From NCBI RefSeq assembly GCF_004114975.1, contig NZ_CP030052.1, forward strand, positions 248,001-312,000: a stretch of DNA of 64,000 bases, in the 5' to 3' direction. The notes beneath the pieces were generated by a model that had not been told where the DNA came from, did no database searches, and saw only the letters and a program-made list of their open reading frames with translations. This document shows positions 22,374 to 32,830 of this stretch, piece after piece. The position numbers and the translations under genes are program-made. Numbering within the stretch: the first letter of the stretch is position 1; each line of letters begins with the position of its first letter. Source of the stretch: Bradyrhizobium guangdongense. GTDB lineage: Bacteria > Pseudomonadota > Alphaproteobacteria > Rhizobiales > Xanthobacteraceae.

Positions 22374-24398
22374 CTCGAATTGGTCGCAAATCATAAGAGT
22401 TTGTCGCTGATCTCGTAGCTGCAGAACTCCAAGGCCGGCCCCAATTAGACTCGAGCCAGGCTGAGTGTCAGCGCTTTTGGGTTGAGGCGCAAGGGAGAGC
22501 ATCAATTTTGCCCCACGCATCGTCGCGCGGCTCTGGGCTCTTACATCATCACGCGCCCAATCGAGACCGTAACTCCACGTCCCACTGATTGGGCCGCACG
22601 AACGAGTACGGTCCATCAGGAACTTGCTGCGAGGTCCTCGAAGCAGCACAGTTCTTCGAGTAACAGAACGTAACAGCTACTCGTTGCACTACAAGCTTCT
22701 ACTCTGTTGAAGCGAACCAGCGGACACTTCGCTTCTGATCGAGGCAATCAAAGGCAGCCGCGAGGATGAGCGACGGCATGCCACAATACCCATGCTCCTA
22801 CCTAACACAACGGCAGACAGCGCTTCGAGATCGCCGAGAGAACAAGTCGATTCGGCTCCATCAACGAGCCCTCGTTTGAGACCCGACAAGCGGTCCTTTG
22901 GCACCCCTGCAAAGCGAGCTCGCGAACCAGCCCCTTGCGCGCGGATTAACGGCTCGATCATCCACCGCTAAACGCGCCATCTTCTCGCAGATCACAAGAC
23001 GTTCGGCGTCACGGAGCATGGAGCGAACTGCGACCATGCAGCAAGGACACAGCGCTTTGCACGGCACGTGCCGCGAATCACAAATAGGTTGGCCTAAGGC
23101 CCACTCTCATCTGTTATCGTCTACGATCGTCGGGGCGGTCCGGCAGCAGCTGGTCGTGCCGAACCCGCCCCTAACATCACCACAAGGGAGGCGGGATGGT
23201 GATGCTTCTTTGTAGGCAGCAAGAGCCGTGCCTCGACTAACCAAGAGAGAAGAGGGGGACACGCTGAGAGGCGACAAGATGAACTCACTGCCCTGCATGC
23301 CGTCGCATAGAAGTAAGTTGCCAAATGAGCGTCGAGTTCTGGCCAAGACTAGATAAATTCCATGCGATGGACAGGCAGCCCGACCACGGAACGCTCTTCT
23401 GGCATTTCCTTCGAAGCGAGCCCACCGGCCATGACCACCGTTCCGCAACCATCCTTGTATTTCCCGGGGAGCGAGGCCAGCCGAGGTACGGTTGCGATGG
23501 CATTCGCGCAAGCGGTAGTCACCGCTGAGATCAGGAGCGAAACGAGCGGCCGAGGACGGTGGGCCGGCCGAGCCGGGTCCCTTTTCGTACAGAGGCGTTG
23601 GATAGCGCGCATGCGACGTTTTTTTGGGGGCACACCTCTGTGCTCCTCGTCTGAAACGAAACACCTCACCGCGCCAGCCGTGCTCGGCTGACTTGAATGA
23701 GCTAAAGCGAGAGCCCCTTGGGTCCCAACAACTGTTTGTTTTAGATCGCTCCATAACTAGCGTTGATCTCTCACAATTTGTCTTGGCTCAGCAGAGTGAC
23801 TGACAAGACGCTTACCTCCCAATATTCCGCTAAAGCAAGGCCTCGCTAGACGGCGTAAATCGCCGCATCTGAGCACCGTATACGCTGGTGTTATTAGCCG
23901 CTTGACGGTGCCTTCGATACCGCTGAGAGCGGGCACCACGCTTAGCCCGGGCATGCGGCGGCCAAGAGATCTCACGATAGAACATTGCAGCGCGCCCGAC
24001 TGTCATGCCCGAAGATCGGCGATCGTCTTTTGAGAACGGAACCCAAATCAACACACCTGATTCAAACGTGCCGCTTAGGTCAGGGTCTCTCGGCCAGAGC
24101 CGCTCCTAAGCGATAACGGATTTCCTCAGGAAGTTAGCGAGCTCTGGGCAACTGCGCTCGCGTGGCATCCGATCGATACCCCTTGGGCCATTTCGGCTGA
24201 CCCATAGTCCCTGTTTCATTGTGATCGCCTGCTCGCGATCACAAGCGAAGACTTCCATCTTCAAGAACAGAAGTCACCGCTCTCGCCCATCAGCTGTGCA
24301 TTACCCGCTAGTTCTATTGTGCTCCTAAGCACGCGCATCACCACGGCATTCTTAACAACAATCGTAACATGGCGCCTGCATGCAGCTGGTCGACCCAG
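22374..24398. other. Gene-free stretch of about 2 kb
   Basis: Many overlapping frames on both strands (for example 23107-23754 and 23349-23669, minus) show no recognisable domain. One minus frame near 23600-23349 has a short hydrophobic segment, LVSLLISAVTTACANA, but no binding site. I see no element ends. It reads like old, decayed DNA. Confidence 0.45.
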
Positions 24399-24414
24399 CG
24401 GCACGCAACTTGCT
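24399..24414 (+). promoter_or_regulatory. Candidate sigma-54 (-24/-12) promoter
   Basis: The sequence CGGCACGCAACTTGCT matches the RpoN consensus TGGCACG-N4-TTGC, with GG and GC separated by exactly 10 bases. About 80 bp upstream TGTGCTCCTAAGCACG resembles a NifA upstream site (TGT-N10-ACA) with one mismatch. No convincing gene follows immediately; the LuxR-type gene starts 560 bp downstream. It may be a relic. Confidence 0.4.
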
Positions 24415-24973
24415 CACCGAGCATAAAAGCGTTGGAGATCCACATGAGCAATGGCTTCGTAGCTTGTCCCCACTCAGACACCGAACAGCGGCGCATACGC
24501 AATAGGAACACCGCAAGAAAGCGCGTCAAACCCGGTCATAGAGTTGTGAATGCTCACGACAACCGCGCGACGCTGACCTCGCGATTACCTAAAAAGTTAC
24601 GTCTTTGCGTTCATCCGAGCCTATGTGGACGCCGCACGCGCCTTAAACAAAGCAGGGCCTTTAGGCAGCACGTCGTTAGTTTTGCTCGCCGGCTTCCGCA
24701 GCGCCGGTCCGCCGGATACATCCCGCTCGTCCTGCACGAGTCGGAACAAGCGGCGCATCACACCGTAGGAGCGACGCCACCGCCCGCACCCAGTCTTATG
24801 CCAAAGCGCCAAGAAAGGCAGTCGCTACTACCGTCTCGGAGTGAGGACCTACAACCAAGCCCGCTGGTCCTCATCTCGGCGGCCACCGGGAGACGGATGA
24901 CAGTCGATATCAGTCGGACCGCTCGTCTACCCCGCAATCAACTCCCCAAGCATGAACCCATCGCGTGGCAGCT

Positions 24974-25780
24974 ATGAACTACGACTTGATCAATTGCGCA
25001 GCCAACACGCAGTCGCTTTCACCTCTGTTCCAAATGCTGGTAAGCAAAGCAGGAAAGCTGGGCTTCGGTTCAGTAGCATATGCGGCAGTAACATACGCCC
25101 CGCCCAAACGCCTTCGTGAAAGTCCTGCCCCCATGATCGCCTCGAACTTTCCATCCCACTGGAGTAAGCCCTACGCAGAACACGAATACGGCAATATAGA
25201 CCCCGCAATTCATCGATCACGGCGTTTTTCACGCCCAATATGCTGGGAGGAGCTGTCTGCACGATGTCGATTGCTGCCAGAAGAGCAACGCGCACTGGAT
25301 TTCTACAAAATAGCGGGCTTTAAGCGCGGCATAAGCGTTCCCCTTTTCGCAGCGCAGGGCCATGTATCCGTGGCGCTGTTTGCCTCCGAAAGCGATCGGG
25401 CTGATCCGAAAGGCTCCTTACTTCACCTCGCCGCACTGGCCTCTCAATTCCACATCGGTTATGGCCTTATCGCGCCCCTACCAGATGAGAACCGATATCT
25501 GAATGTTACTTTCACTCCACGTGAAAAAGAGATCCTCTTGCACGCGGCGGAAGGCAGGTCTTCCTGGCATATCGGCCGGCTCCTCCACATCAGCGGGAAT
25601 TCAGTCGACTTCCACATGAAGAACATTATGCGAAAGATGGGTACAAGTACGCGCACTGTGGCAATCAGAGAAGCCTACCGCGCCGGCCTTATTCACTACG
25701 CTTCCCCAACGAACGAGGAGTGCCGCTTCTCAAAGGGACATACAGTGAAATCGAAGAACCGTACTTTGGCAAGGCAATGA
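24974..25780 (+). CDS. LuxR-family AHL-receptor-type transcription regulator
   Basis: A 268-residue protein; I use the ATG at 24974, though a GTG at 24965 is also possible. Residues 10-170 form an autoinducer-binding domain with the conserved ligand-pocket residues Trp63, Tyr67, Asp76 and Trp91 (HWSKPYAEHEYGNIDP, then CWEEL). Residues 180-240 form a LuxR helix-turn-helix: FTPREKEILLHAAEGRSSWH, the NSVDFHMKNIMRKM recognition part and RTVAIREAYRAGLI. The C-terminal 30 residues extend beyond the family norm. No LuxI-type synthase is in the window, so it is an orphan receptor here. It would bind N-acyl-homoserine lactones or plant/bacterial analogues and regulate transcription; targets are unknown. 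Confidence 0.82.
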   Translation: MNYDLINCAANTQSLSPLFQMLVSKAGKLGFGSVAYAAVTYAPPKRLRESPAPMIASNFPSHWSKPYAEHEYGNIDPAIHRSRRFSRPICWEELSARCRLLPEEQRALDFYKIAGFKRGISVPLFAAQGHVSVALFASESDRADPKGSLLHLAALASQFHIGYGLIAPLPDENRYLNVTFTPREKEILLHAAEGRSSWHIGRLLHISGNSVDFHMKNIMRKMGTSTRTVAIREAYRAGLIHYASPTNEECRFSKGHTVKSKNRTLARQ

Positions 25781-26407
25781 AGCATGGCCGCTGCCGGGTG
25801 CCCACAAGTTCAGACGATCCCCTGAGCTTTTCTGGTCCTGATCCGACGGATGCCCGGCGCGCGAACTGCTCAGAGAATAATTCCGGTGCTACCGATCCAA
25901 CGCTGCGCTTGGTCACGTCCGGCTAAGTGAGAACAACCATAGCTTGCACCCGAAGTGATGGATAGTTCGCTTACAATGCTCGACACTGCGCCGCCTAACT
26001 TGCGTGGGAGATCAACACGTTCGCTGCGCCCCGATTTCTCAGGCTCATGCCGCGCGGCAATTAGGGTGGAAGCTCCCCACCCAGATTGTCGCGCTATACA
26101 GGCTCACTTGCTTTCAAGCGAGAGGAACGGTTGATGCGACTGCGAACAGATACTCCCGATCCATCATGCGCTCGCAAGTCCCGACTGTTCGCGGATCAAT
26201 CCTTGCTGATGATGCAAATGCGACGCTGGCACATTCAGGCGCTTCCCCCGGGGTGGCGATAAAAGATGCCGCCGAAGACATGCCGCTCTTCACGAATGAG
26301 GCTGGCACGGCCGCCGACTAGCGAATGCATCCCAGAAGTGCTTGTAAGCCTTGGCAAGACCGGTGCCTTCCTGATATTGTTCGCGTAAATAGGACACCGG
26401 AGCAAGT
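25781..26407. other. Gene-free stretch
   Basis: Frames at 26004-26321 (plus) and 26114-26308 (minus) overlap and have no motif. Nothing else seen apart from the binding site of the next small gene. Confidence 0.4.
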
Positions 26408-26593
26408 ATGGCAAAACAGGTAAAAAAGAAGATTGCGCGACGCGAGTACAGTAGAGCGGACGTGAAGGAACTCCGCGCCCATTCAAGGGCCAAAACACCG
26501 GTCATTCAAATTGCAAAGCTTACAAAGCGTACCGTTGGGTCGCTGCGTCAGAAGGCGCGAAAACTTGGCTTGCCTCTCGGTCACCGGCGCTAA
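26408..26593 (+). CDS. Small basic protein, possibly DNA-binding
   Basis: A 61-residue, strongly basic protein (MAKQVKKKIARREYSRADVK at the start) with GGAGC upstream at good spacing. The pattern YSRADVKELRAHSR, then TPVIQIAKLTKRTVGSLRQKARKLG resembles a short SANT/Myb-like or helix-turn-helix fold seen in small rhizobial proteins of unknown role. The family assignment is from recall of pattern only. It is monocistronic. Confidence 0.65.
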   Translation: MAKQVKKKIARREYSRADVKELRAHSRAKTPVIQIAKLTKRTVGSLRQKARKLGLPLGHRR

Positions 26594-27639
26594 TCAGGGT
26601 CCTAACTCGATGGCTCTCTATTATTATCCCTCTCGTAACCACGCCATTGATGATGGCATTAGCTAGTGATCCGCCCTTCAGGGGGCCTGCGCCCGAAGCA
26701 GCAGTCGTGGGCAACGACAAACCTTCGCTATCGGGCCAGTGCAATTCTCTCGTGTTCCATGTGGATTGGAACGTGCGGGGTCGTTCCCGTATTCCACAAC
26801 ATCTCGGTAAATTCGTCGCCCCCCGGGCAGGATGCTGCATCTCGTTCACCCTTGAAGGGAAGGGCGCAAATAGAGCTTGAGCCCCCCTAACCCGATTTGG
26901 CGGTTTCGCGATCGCATTTGATGTCTGTATCTCGTCTGGCTTGCCCAATCACAAGCGTCACATTATGCAACTCTCAAAGCATGGTGCCCCGCGGACCACA
27001 CGAGCTCTGCGCCTGCCGTCACGACATCGCGTTTTGACGAGTTGAGTCTGGATTAGTGCGCTGCATCGCTCGGCTCTCACGAGCTTATCGTGGTGCGGTG
27101 ATCCATTCATGTGTGTCTACCTTACAGCGATCAGGCGCGAGCATCTCCTGCAAATGGGACGCTATTTAACTTGCTCAGCCGCGAATTCGTCTCTCTTATC
27201 TTTCTGATATCCCCTGGAGCTCGCGTACGGTTTTCGATTTAATCCACCAGGTGTGTGCGGCTACCAAGTGGGTTTCAGATAGGTCGGGTAAGAGTGGATG
27301 ATCGCGCTAGCTCCTGTCACCATGCGCACGGCTCTGCGGGGCTGGTTGAGCGATCCACGAGCCGAATAGCCGGCACTAGCCGAGCCGCGGCAGCGAGGGA
27401 GAGCCCCGGCAACTAACCGGATCTAGTGACTTTTATCGCGGGAAAGGCCCCCCGTCCGCCAGCGGCGGGCTCGCCACAAAGCCGTGGGACCGTGCCACGA
27501 CCCTTGTCGAGGCGTGGCCCAACGCGAGCCGTCGCTGGACTTTGTGCAAGACAGGTTCTCCAGTGGATCTCAGGATGGCGCGTCGCCCGCGAACTGACGG
27601 CGATCGTCGAGCGACGCGACAAGCCAGGAATGATCGTGT
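26594..27639. other. Gene-free stretch
   Basis: About 1 kb with no recognisable gene. The frames 26520-26948 (minus) and 26647-26880 (plus) are unsupported. No regulatory site seen. Confidence 0.4.
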
Positions 27640-27965
27640 CCAACCACGGCACAAGTGTAAGCGGCAGGGTGAGGCCGTCAGATGGCGTGGTTCCATGGCA
27701 TAAGGGCGTGGATTTCGCTGCTCAGCCAGCCGTTGGCGATACGCTGAAGCGTGAGAGCAAGCCAGCGAGCGGATCGACGTTGTTCTTCTTCGCTGTCTGC
27801 AACAGTGTCGCGATGGTCGCCCAGGTTCGTCTGCCGCCGTCGCTGCCGGCAAACAGACTATTCTTTCTCGTAATTGTTTGTGGCCTGATGGCGCGCTCGA
27901 CGATGTTGGAGTCGAGCTCGATGCGACCATCGGTCAGGAAGCGTTCGAAGATGGCACATCTGGCG
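27640..27965 (-). pseudogene. IS66-family transposase (TnpC) C-terminal remnant
   Basis: Minus-strand reading gives FERFLTDGRIELDSNIVERA, then IRPQTITRKNSLFAGSDGG and TWATIATLLQTAKKNNVDP, the conserved C-terminal block of IS66 TnpC with its last catalytic Glu. A stop follows shortly. Only the last 100 or so residues remain. It abuts the 3' end of the NolL-like gene. A separate IS66 N-terminal fragment lies at 32960-33310 on the same strand. Confidence 0.8.
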
Positions 27966-27973
27966 TCACGACG

Positions 27974-29104
27974 CTAAACGCTTCTGTCCCAAACGGAGGC
28001 CACACGGCCAATAGCGATCCGAGTAGCGCTCCGGCGACACTCCCAGATCCTTCGAAGGCCGCGCACAATCCACTGAATCGCTGCGGCGATGACAACAATT
28101 CCCGCCCCTAGCGCCGCAGCGATTGCGATTCTAACTGATAGCTCGAAAGGTCTTTCAAACGAAATAAAGTCCATCAAGCGGAACACGGCGCCCTGGATCA
28201 GATAAAGGACCAGCGTACGCTGCCCAAGACCTACCGCAACGAAGAGAACCACGCGACTAGAACAGCCAAAGCGCCAGACCTGCAGCAACACTTCCATTGC
28301 AATTGCCGAGGCAGATGCAGAGCCAAGAAACATAAGCAACACTTGCTTTGTATCGTGAACCAGTACTAGGTTGTTGTAGGCGTAGGTTGTTTTGTTCCAG
28401 TTGAAATAGCACGCACAAGCCATTCCACTAAGCAAGACCATCAAGAGCGATTTGTATCGTGAGATTATGGCCGTCCGCCATTCCTTCGAATGAGCGAACA
28501 CGACTCCAAGGCAAAAGAATGGGTAAGTGTATCGCGCCAATGGCACTATCGAAACTGTCAACGGAGTGAGGGCAACAAAGATCGCTGACGTGCCAATCAC
28601 CCAGGCCGATACCCGGCCGCACAACGCGAAAAGACTCCTCATGACGAGGAATGAGGCAAATGTGGTCCAAATGAACCAATATGAGCCTACTAGCTCCTTC
28701 GCAAGGTCAAACAGTACATCACGCAGGCTTGTTGGCACTGACCCCGTAGCTAGCTTGAACGCCCCCAACTTGATTGCTTCGAGAAGCGTGCCGCAAAATA
28801 GCGCCGGCAGCAACAATTGCTTCACACGATCAGCGACGCTGCGCGACAGCGACTTGTAAACTAGCGCTCCGTGGGACAAATAGCCGCTTATCGCCATGAA
28901 GAGCGGCATGTGAAACATGTAGATGAACTTGAAGTAAGGCGAATGCCAATATTCGTTATTTCTACAAATAACGTATTGTATCAAATGTCCGATGATCACC
29001 AAGATGATGAGCATGCCTTTAGCAAAATCAAGGCTTAGGTCTCGCGGCGCTCCTTTGAGCGCCTGCGAACTACACTCGGTTGATTGTGCTGAGCAATGAA
29101 ACAT
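27974..29104 (-). CDS. nolL: NolL-type O-acetyltransferase (acyltransferase 3 family)
   Basis: A 376-residue integral membrane protein with about ten hydrophobic segments. It shows acyltransferase-3 features: SLDFAKGMLIILVIIGHLIQ near residue 25 with the conserved His, and YMFHMPLFMAISGYL near residue 62. In rhizobia NolL acetylates the fucose on Nod factors, using acetyl groups at the inner membrane; NodX is a related family member. A nod box lies 167 bp upstream in the same orientation, which supports a Nod-factor role. The last 30 residues (RGLRRIWECRRS onward) run close to an IS66 remnant and may be partly altered. Base composition is AT-richer than the dctA gene next to it. Confidence 0.68.
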   Translation of the reverse strand: MFHCSAQSTECSSQALKGAPRDLSLDFAKGMLIILVIIGHLIQYVICRNNEYWHSPYFKFIYMFHMPLFMAISGYLSHGALVYKSLSRSVADRVKQLLLPALFCGTLLEAIKLGAFKLATGSVPTSLRDVLFDLAKELVGSYWFIWTTFASFLVMRSLFALCGRVSAWVIGTSAIFVALTPLTVSIVPLARYTYPFFCLGVVFAHSKEWRTAIISRYKSLLMVLLSGMACACYFNWNKTTYAYNNLVLVHDTKQVLLMFLGSASASAIAMEVLLQVWRFGCSSRVVLFVAVGLGQRTLVLYLIQGAVFRLMDFISFERPFELSVRIAIAAALGAGIVVIAAAIQWIVRGLRRIWECRRSATRIAIGRVASVWDRSV

Positions 29105-29270
29105 GATGCCTCGGCATGCGATTTACGACCCGCGGAGCGCCAGTTGGGCTGACCCGATCGGGCTCGAAGGCTTCCCGACCGATTGGTGCACCCTCCGACG
29201 AAACTGACGTAATCATTGCGACGAATGCGACAATTCCGCCGTTCCGTTCCTCGTCTTTGCTCATCTTTCC

Positions 29271-29322
29271 AGATTGGTACAATCGGTTGTATTGATGCGA
29301 CACATCCAGATGGTGAATGATG
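29271..29322 (-). promoter_or_regulatory. nod box upstream of nolL
   Basis: Read on the minus strand it has CATCATTCACCATCTGGATG, then TGTCGCATCAATACAACCGA, then TTGTACCAATCT. This matches the NodD-binding consensus in its ATC...GATG...ATC...AAC..ATTTTACCAATC layout, with few departures. It faces the NolL-like gene starting at 29104. Confidence 0.8.
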
Positions 29323-30023
29323 TGAGACGATCGCCGCCCGGCCACCGTTACCAGAGCTCTTGCACAATTAGTCGTCTTGCTACCCGCAATCAATCGGCTG
29401 CGTTTACGCACCCCATGGTCTCCGCAATAATAAGGCTCTCCTTGAACAGTAACACTCGTGGCACGCAGTTTGCTCTTTTAGGGCAAAGCTCACGAGAATA
29501 GGGGAGGTCCGCATGCACACTTCGTCTGCATGATCCAGATGCCCGGGAATAACCAGATTCCTCATCCCGTTACTATCATGCGCCACGCAGCCTGATCGAT
29601 CTCGAAGAAGAACGCAGTCTTCTCTAGCGAGGCGCCCTTAGACATTGGATGCAGGAACGTGAAATAGTGAAGTACCTGCGCTTACGCCCACAGACCCTCT
29701 TGGCGGAACGCTGCGACTGGGAGATGAAGGTCGTGATTTTGGATCACCTAGACTGGGAGCGTGTAAGGCAGCTATTGCCCGCTGACCGGTGGCGACGAGG
29801 CTGCGCAAAAACAGCTCAATCGCTGGCTCTTTTTGGTTTGATCCACGACAGCCTAAAAATACTCGAATGAACTCGGGATCGGCCTGAGGCGAAACCGCTT
29901 AAGCCGCCTTCCTGAGCACGCCCACATGCCCCAATAACATGCCGGCCACTATGCCTCACTGGCGCTGCCAACGCCAAAGCTCGTTCTGCACACTGGGAGC
30001 CGATCGCCAGGAAGGATGGAGAC
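29323..30023. other. Gene-free stretch
   Basis: No convincing gene; the 73-codon frame at 29649-29870 has only a vague resemblance to an IS5-type N terminus. The last 20 bases hold a good ribosome binding site (AAGGATGGAG) for dctA. Confidence 0.45.
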
Positions 30024-31319
30024 ATGACCAAACCCATTGGAGGCGTCGGGCGCGCCGAGCAGCCGCGTGCCGGAGCCCGCTCACATAAAATGCTATATGT
30101 CCAGGTTTTGGCGGCAATTGCTCTCGGCGGCATCGTCGGCTGGCGCTGGCCGCACCTGGCCACTAATGACTGGATCAAGGCGCTGGGCGAGGGCTTCATC
30201 AAGTTGATCAAGATGGTGATCGCTCCGATCGTCTTCTGCACCGTCGTCTCCGGCATCGCCCATATCCATGATGCCAAGAAGGTCGGACGCATCGGCGTGA
30301 AGGCGTTGGTCTATTTCGAGGTCGTCTCCACCTTCGCGCTCATCATCGGCCTCATCATCGGCAATGTCGTGAGGCCGGGCGCGGGCTTCGGCAGTGCGGC
30401 GGCCAACGCGCAGGCGGTCGCCAACTACGCCAAGCAGGCCGAAGGCCAGAAGTCGGTCGACTTCATCCTGCACATCATTCCCGACACCGTGGTCGGCGCC
30501 TTCGCGCAAGGCGAGATCCTGCAAGTGCTGCTGTTCTCCGTCCTGTTCGGCTTCGCTATCCTGGGGCTCGGCGAACGCGGCCATTTGATCCGCAGCTTCA
30601 TCGATGATGCCGCGCATGCGGTGTTCGGCGTGATCTCGATCGTAATGCGCGCGGCGCCGGTCGGCGCCTTCGGCGCGATGGCCTACACGATCGGCAAGTT
30701 CGGGACCGGCGCGATCCTCAATTTGATGGGCCTGATCGCGACCTTCTACGTCACTGCGGCCCTATTCGTGCTCCTGGTGCTCGGCATTATCGCGCGCCTT
30801 GCCGGCTTCTCGATCTTCAAGTTCCTCGCCTACATCAAGGACGAGCTGCTGATCGTGCTCGGCACCTCGTCCTCGGAGAGCGCGCTGCCGTCCTTGATGG
30901 AGAAGCTGGAACGTCTCGGCTGCTCAAAATCGGTGGTCGGCCTCGTGGTGCCCACGGGTTATTCGTTCAATCTCGACGGCACCAACATCTACATGACGCT
31001 AGCGACGCTCTTTATCTCGCAGGCGCTCGGCTACGATCTGACGTTCAGCCAGCAACTCACGATCCTGCTCGTGGCGATGCTGACCTCGAAGGGGGCCTCT
31101 GGCATCGCCGGTGCAGGCTTCATCACGCTGGCGGCGACGCTCGCGGTCGTAGATCCACGGCTCGTGCCGGGCATGGCCATCGTGCTGGGCATAGACAAGT
31201 TCATGAGCGAATGCCGCGCGTTGACCAACCTCTGTGGCAACGGCGTGGCCTGCGTGATCGTTGCCTCGTCCGAGGGCGAGCTCGACCGAGAGACCTTTAA
31301 TGCGGCTCTGAGCTATTAG
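30024..31319 (+). CDS. dctA: C4-dicarboxylate:cation symporter DctA
   Basis: A 431-residue inner-membrane transporter of the dicarboxylate/amino acid:cation symporter (SDF) family. It has the hallmark motifs [20 protein letters not shown] (about residue 51), a serine-rich re-entrant loop [19 protein letters not shown] (about 277), [18 protein letters not shown] (about 311) and [19 protein letters not shown] (about 390). DctA imports succinate, malate and fumarate, the carbon source of bacteroids. It is complete or nearly so (typical length 430-450). Codon third positions are strongly GC-rich compared with the nod genes, suggesting origin as a copy of a chromosomal gene. No local DctBD regulators are present. 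Confidence 0.93.
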   Translation: MTKPIGGVGRAEQPRAGARSHKMLYVQVLAAIALGGIVGWRWPHLATNDWIKALGEGFIKLIKMVIAPIVFCTVVSGIAHIHDAKKVGRIGVKALVYFEVVSTFALIIGLIIGNVVRPGAGFGSAAANAQAVANYAKQAEGQKSVDFILHIIPDTVVGAFAQGEILQVLLFSVLFGFAILGLGERGHLIRSFIDDAAHAVFGVISIVMRAAPVGAFGAMAYTIGKFGTGAILNLMGLIATFYVTAALFVLLVLGIIARLAGFSIFKFLAYIKDELLIVLGTSSSESALPSLMEKLERLGCSKSVVGLVVPTGYSFNLDGTNIYMTLATLFISQALGYDLTFSQQLTILLVAMLTSKGASGIAGAGFITLAATLAVVDPRLVPGMAIVLGIDKFMSECRALTNLCGNGVACVIVASSEGELDRETFNAALSY

Positions 31320-31673
31320 TTGCAGCCGTTATGGCCGTCATCTCGCACCCTGTCATGGCGCGGCGGCCTGCACGGTGCACAAGTTGGTATGAACATAGGT
31401 CTTGAAACCGAGCACCGGAGCCGTTCACTCGGCAGTATGTCAACGGCCATTGATGCCATCTTTGTAAGTGACGTGCCATCGTGGTGTCGCACATCAACTT
31501 AGAGAGGGCAGGGCATCGGGTCCCCACCTAAGTTTGAATGACCATAATCATCGCGAGTGCGGGTGGCCCCGTACGCCCGGCAGCACGCGGCCAGACCCCA
31601 GGCGCCACCATCGGACGGTGATTGCGCGTGTGTTGTATTTAAATGACCTTTTCGCTGGCCTCTGGAGGCCAAC
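31320..31673. other. Gene-free stretch
   Basis: No gene recognised between dctA and the nod-box-like site at 31674. Confidence 0.4.
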
Positions 31674-31720
31674 TATCCATTAGCCAAATATAGCCCATCA
31701 TTGAAATCGATTGTACAGCC
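31674..31720 (+). promoter_or_regulatory. nod-box-like site upstream of noeI
   Basis: It begins ATCCATTAGCCAAATATAGC and continues CCATCATTGAAATCGATTGT with ACAGCC. It keeps the ATCCAT half-site and the ATC-N6-AATCGATTNTAC core, but the middle GATG is replaced. It lies 438 bp upstream of the NoeI-like gene with no gene between. Confidence 0.6.
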
Positions 31721-32158
31721 GAGGGTGGGCCGCGCAATAGTAAGCAGCAGCTCGGTGCGAGCTCGCAAATAGAGATCCCTCAATGAATATTAGGGCGCAG
31801 AACGCTACCGGAAACACGATTGTTGATACGCTCCTATTTGCCTACTGCTTGGCCAGATCTCACCGATTGTGGACGCTCTATCCAACCATAGGGTTGCCTG
31901 TCTCGCCTCCGATCGCGTGCTCTCGGGTAGCCGCACCGTTTCCTCGACCTCGCAATTTCCACTTGTGAACGCGGCTCTGAGCCAAAGGCTACTTACCCCG
32001 GTCAATGATCCGCCAGAGCCTCGCAACAGAGCTGCCATTGCCCTCTCAACGTTGTTACTCGTTACTCGACGAGTGCCCTTATTGAGCAACCCGCCAGCAC
32101 CTCCCAGGCTCCTGGTTCCACCGGTTAACACACATCGCAACGAAAAGGATAAGGACAG

Positions 32159-32830
32159 ATGCTAGAGTCGTTACCTACACTGGAAATACACCAGAAGATC
32201 GTTTCTCATCTTCGGGTCACATGCCCGGTTATCTTGGACATTGGATGCAATGATGGTAGCGACACACAGCGATTTCTTGAGCTGTGTCCAGACGCCAGCG
32301 TATACTGCTTTGAACCTGACCCTCGCGCAATAGCTCGCTTCAAGGAGAATAAGCGTCTGGCTCGACCCAACGTGGCGCTCATGCAGCTCGCCATCAGTGA
32401 TCGAAACGGTACCATCGAGTTTCATCCGAGCAATGGGGACGGAGATGCGAGGGGGTGGGACTTATCGGGCTCCATACGTAGACCCAAAAATCACCTTTCA
32501 GAATATGATTGGGTTCGCTTTGATGACTCGATTCTGGTCGAGACCCAGCGACTGGATGACTGGAGCGGCGAAGCTGGTCTCAGCGGCCCTGTTGATCTAA
32601 TCTGGATGGATGTTCAAGGAGCTGAGTCGGACGTAATCGCTGGCGGTCAGAAAACCCTGGGCAGAACACGGTTCATCTACACCGAGTATAGTGACCGCGA
32701 ACTGTACGAAGGCCAGCTTTCACTGCGCTCCATCCTTGACCTCCTTCCCGCGTTCGAAGTGGTTACTCTGTATCCGCGAGAGATTGAGGGCGACGTTCTG
32801 CTTAGAAACAAGGTGCTCCGGTCTGTTTGA
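32159..32830 (+). CDS. noeI: FkbM-family methyltransferase, probably NoeI (fucose 2-O-methyltransferase)
   Basis: A 223-residue cytoplasmic S-adenosylmethionine-dependent methyltransferase. The SAM-binding motif I is VILDIGCNDGSDTQRF near residue 25, followed by the acidic loop YCFEPDPRAIARF near 50. An FkbM-type segment, DLIWMDVQGAESDVIAGG, lies near 145, and IYTEYSDRELYEGQ near 173. In rhizobia NoeI methylates the 2-O position of the Nod-factor fucose and is of this type and size. A nod-box-like site upstream supports the call. Other FkbM enzymes would look similar, so the exact substrate is inferred from context with nodZ and noeL elsewhere in the window. Confidence 0.68.
   Translation: MLESLPTLEIHQKIVSHLRVTCPVILDIGCNDGSDTQRFLELCPDASVYCFEPDPRAIARFKENKRLARPNVALMQLAISDRNGTIEFHPSNGDGDARGWDLSGSIRRPKNHLSEYDWVRFDDSILVETQRLDDWSGEAGLSGPVDLIWMDVQGAESDVIAGGQKTLGRTRFIYTEYSDRELYEGQLSLRSILDLLPAFEVVTLYPREIEGDVLLRNKVLRSV

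Noticed and set aside
23349..23669. Minus-strand frame with a possible lipoprotein-like segment
   Set aside because: The hydrophobic stretch lies 30 residues in, with no binding site and no homology I can name.
29649..29870. 73-codon frame resembling an IS5-type N terminus
   Set aside because: The similarity (LDWERVRQLLP) is too short and no catalytic part follows.
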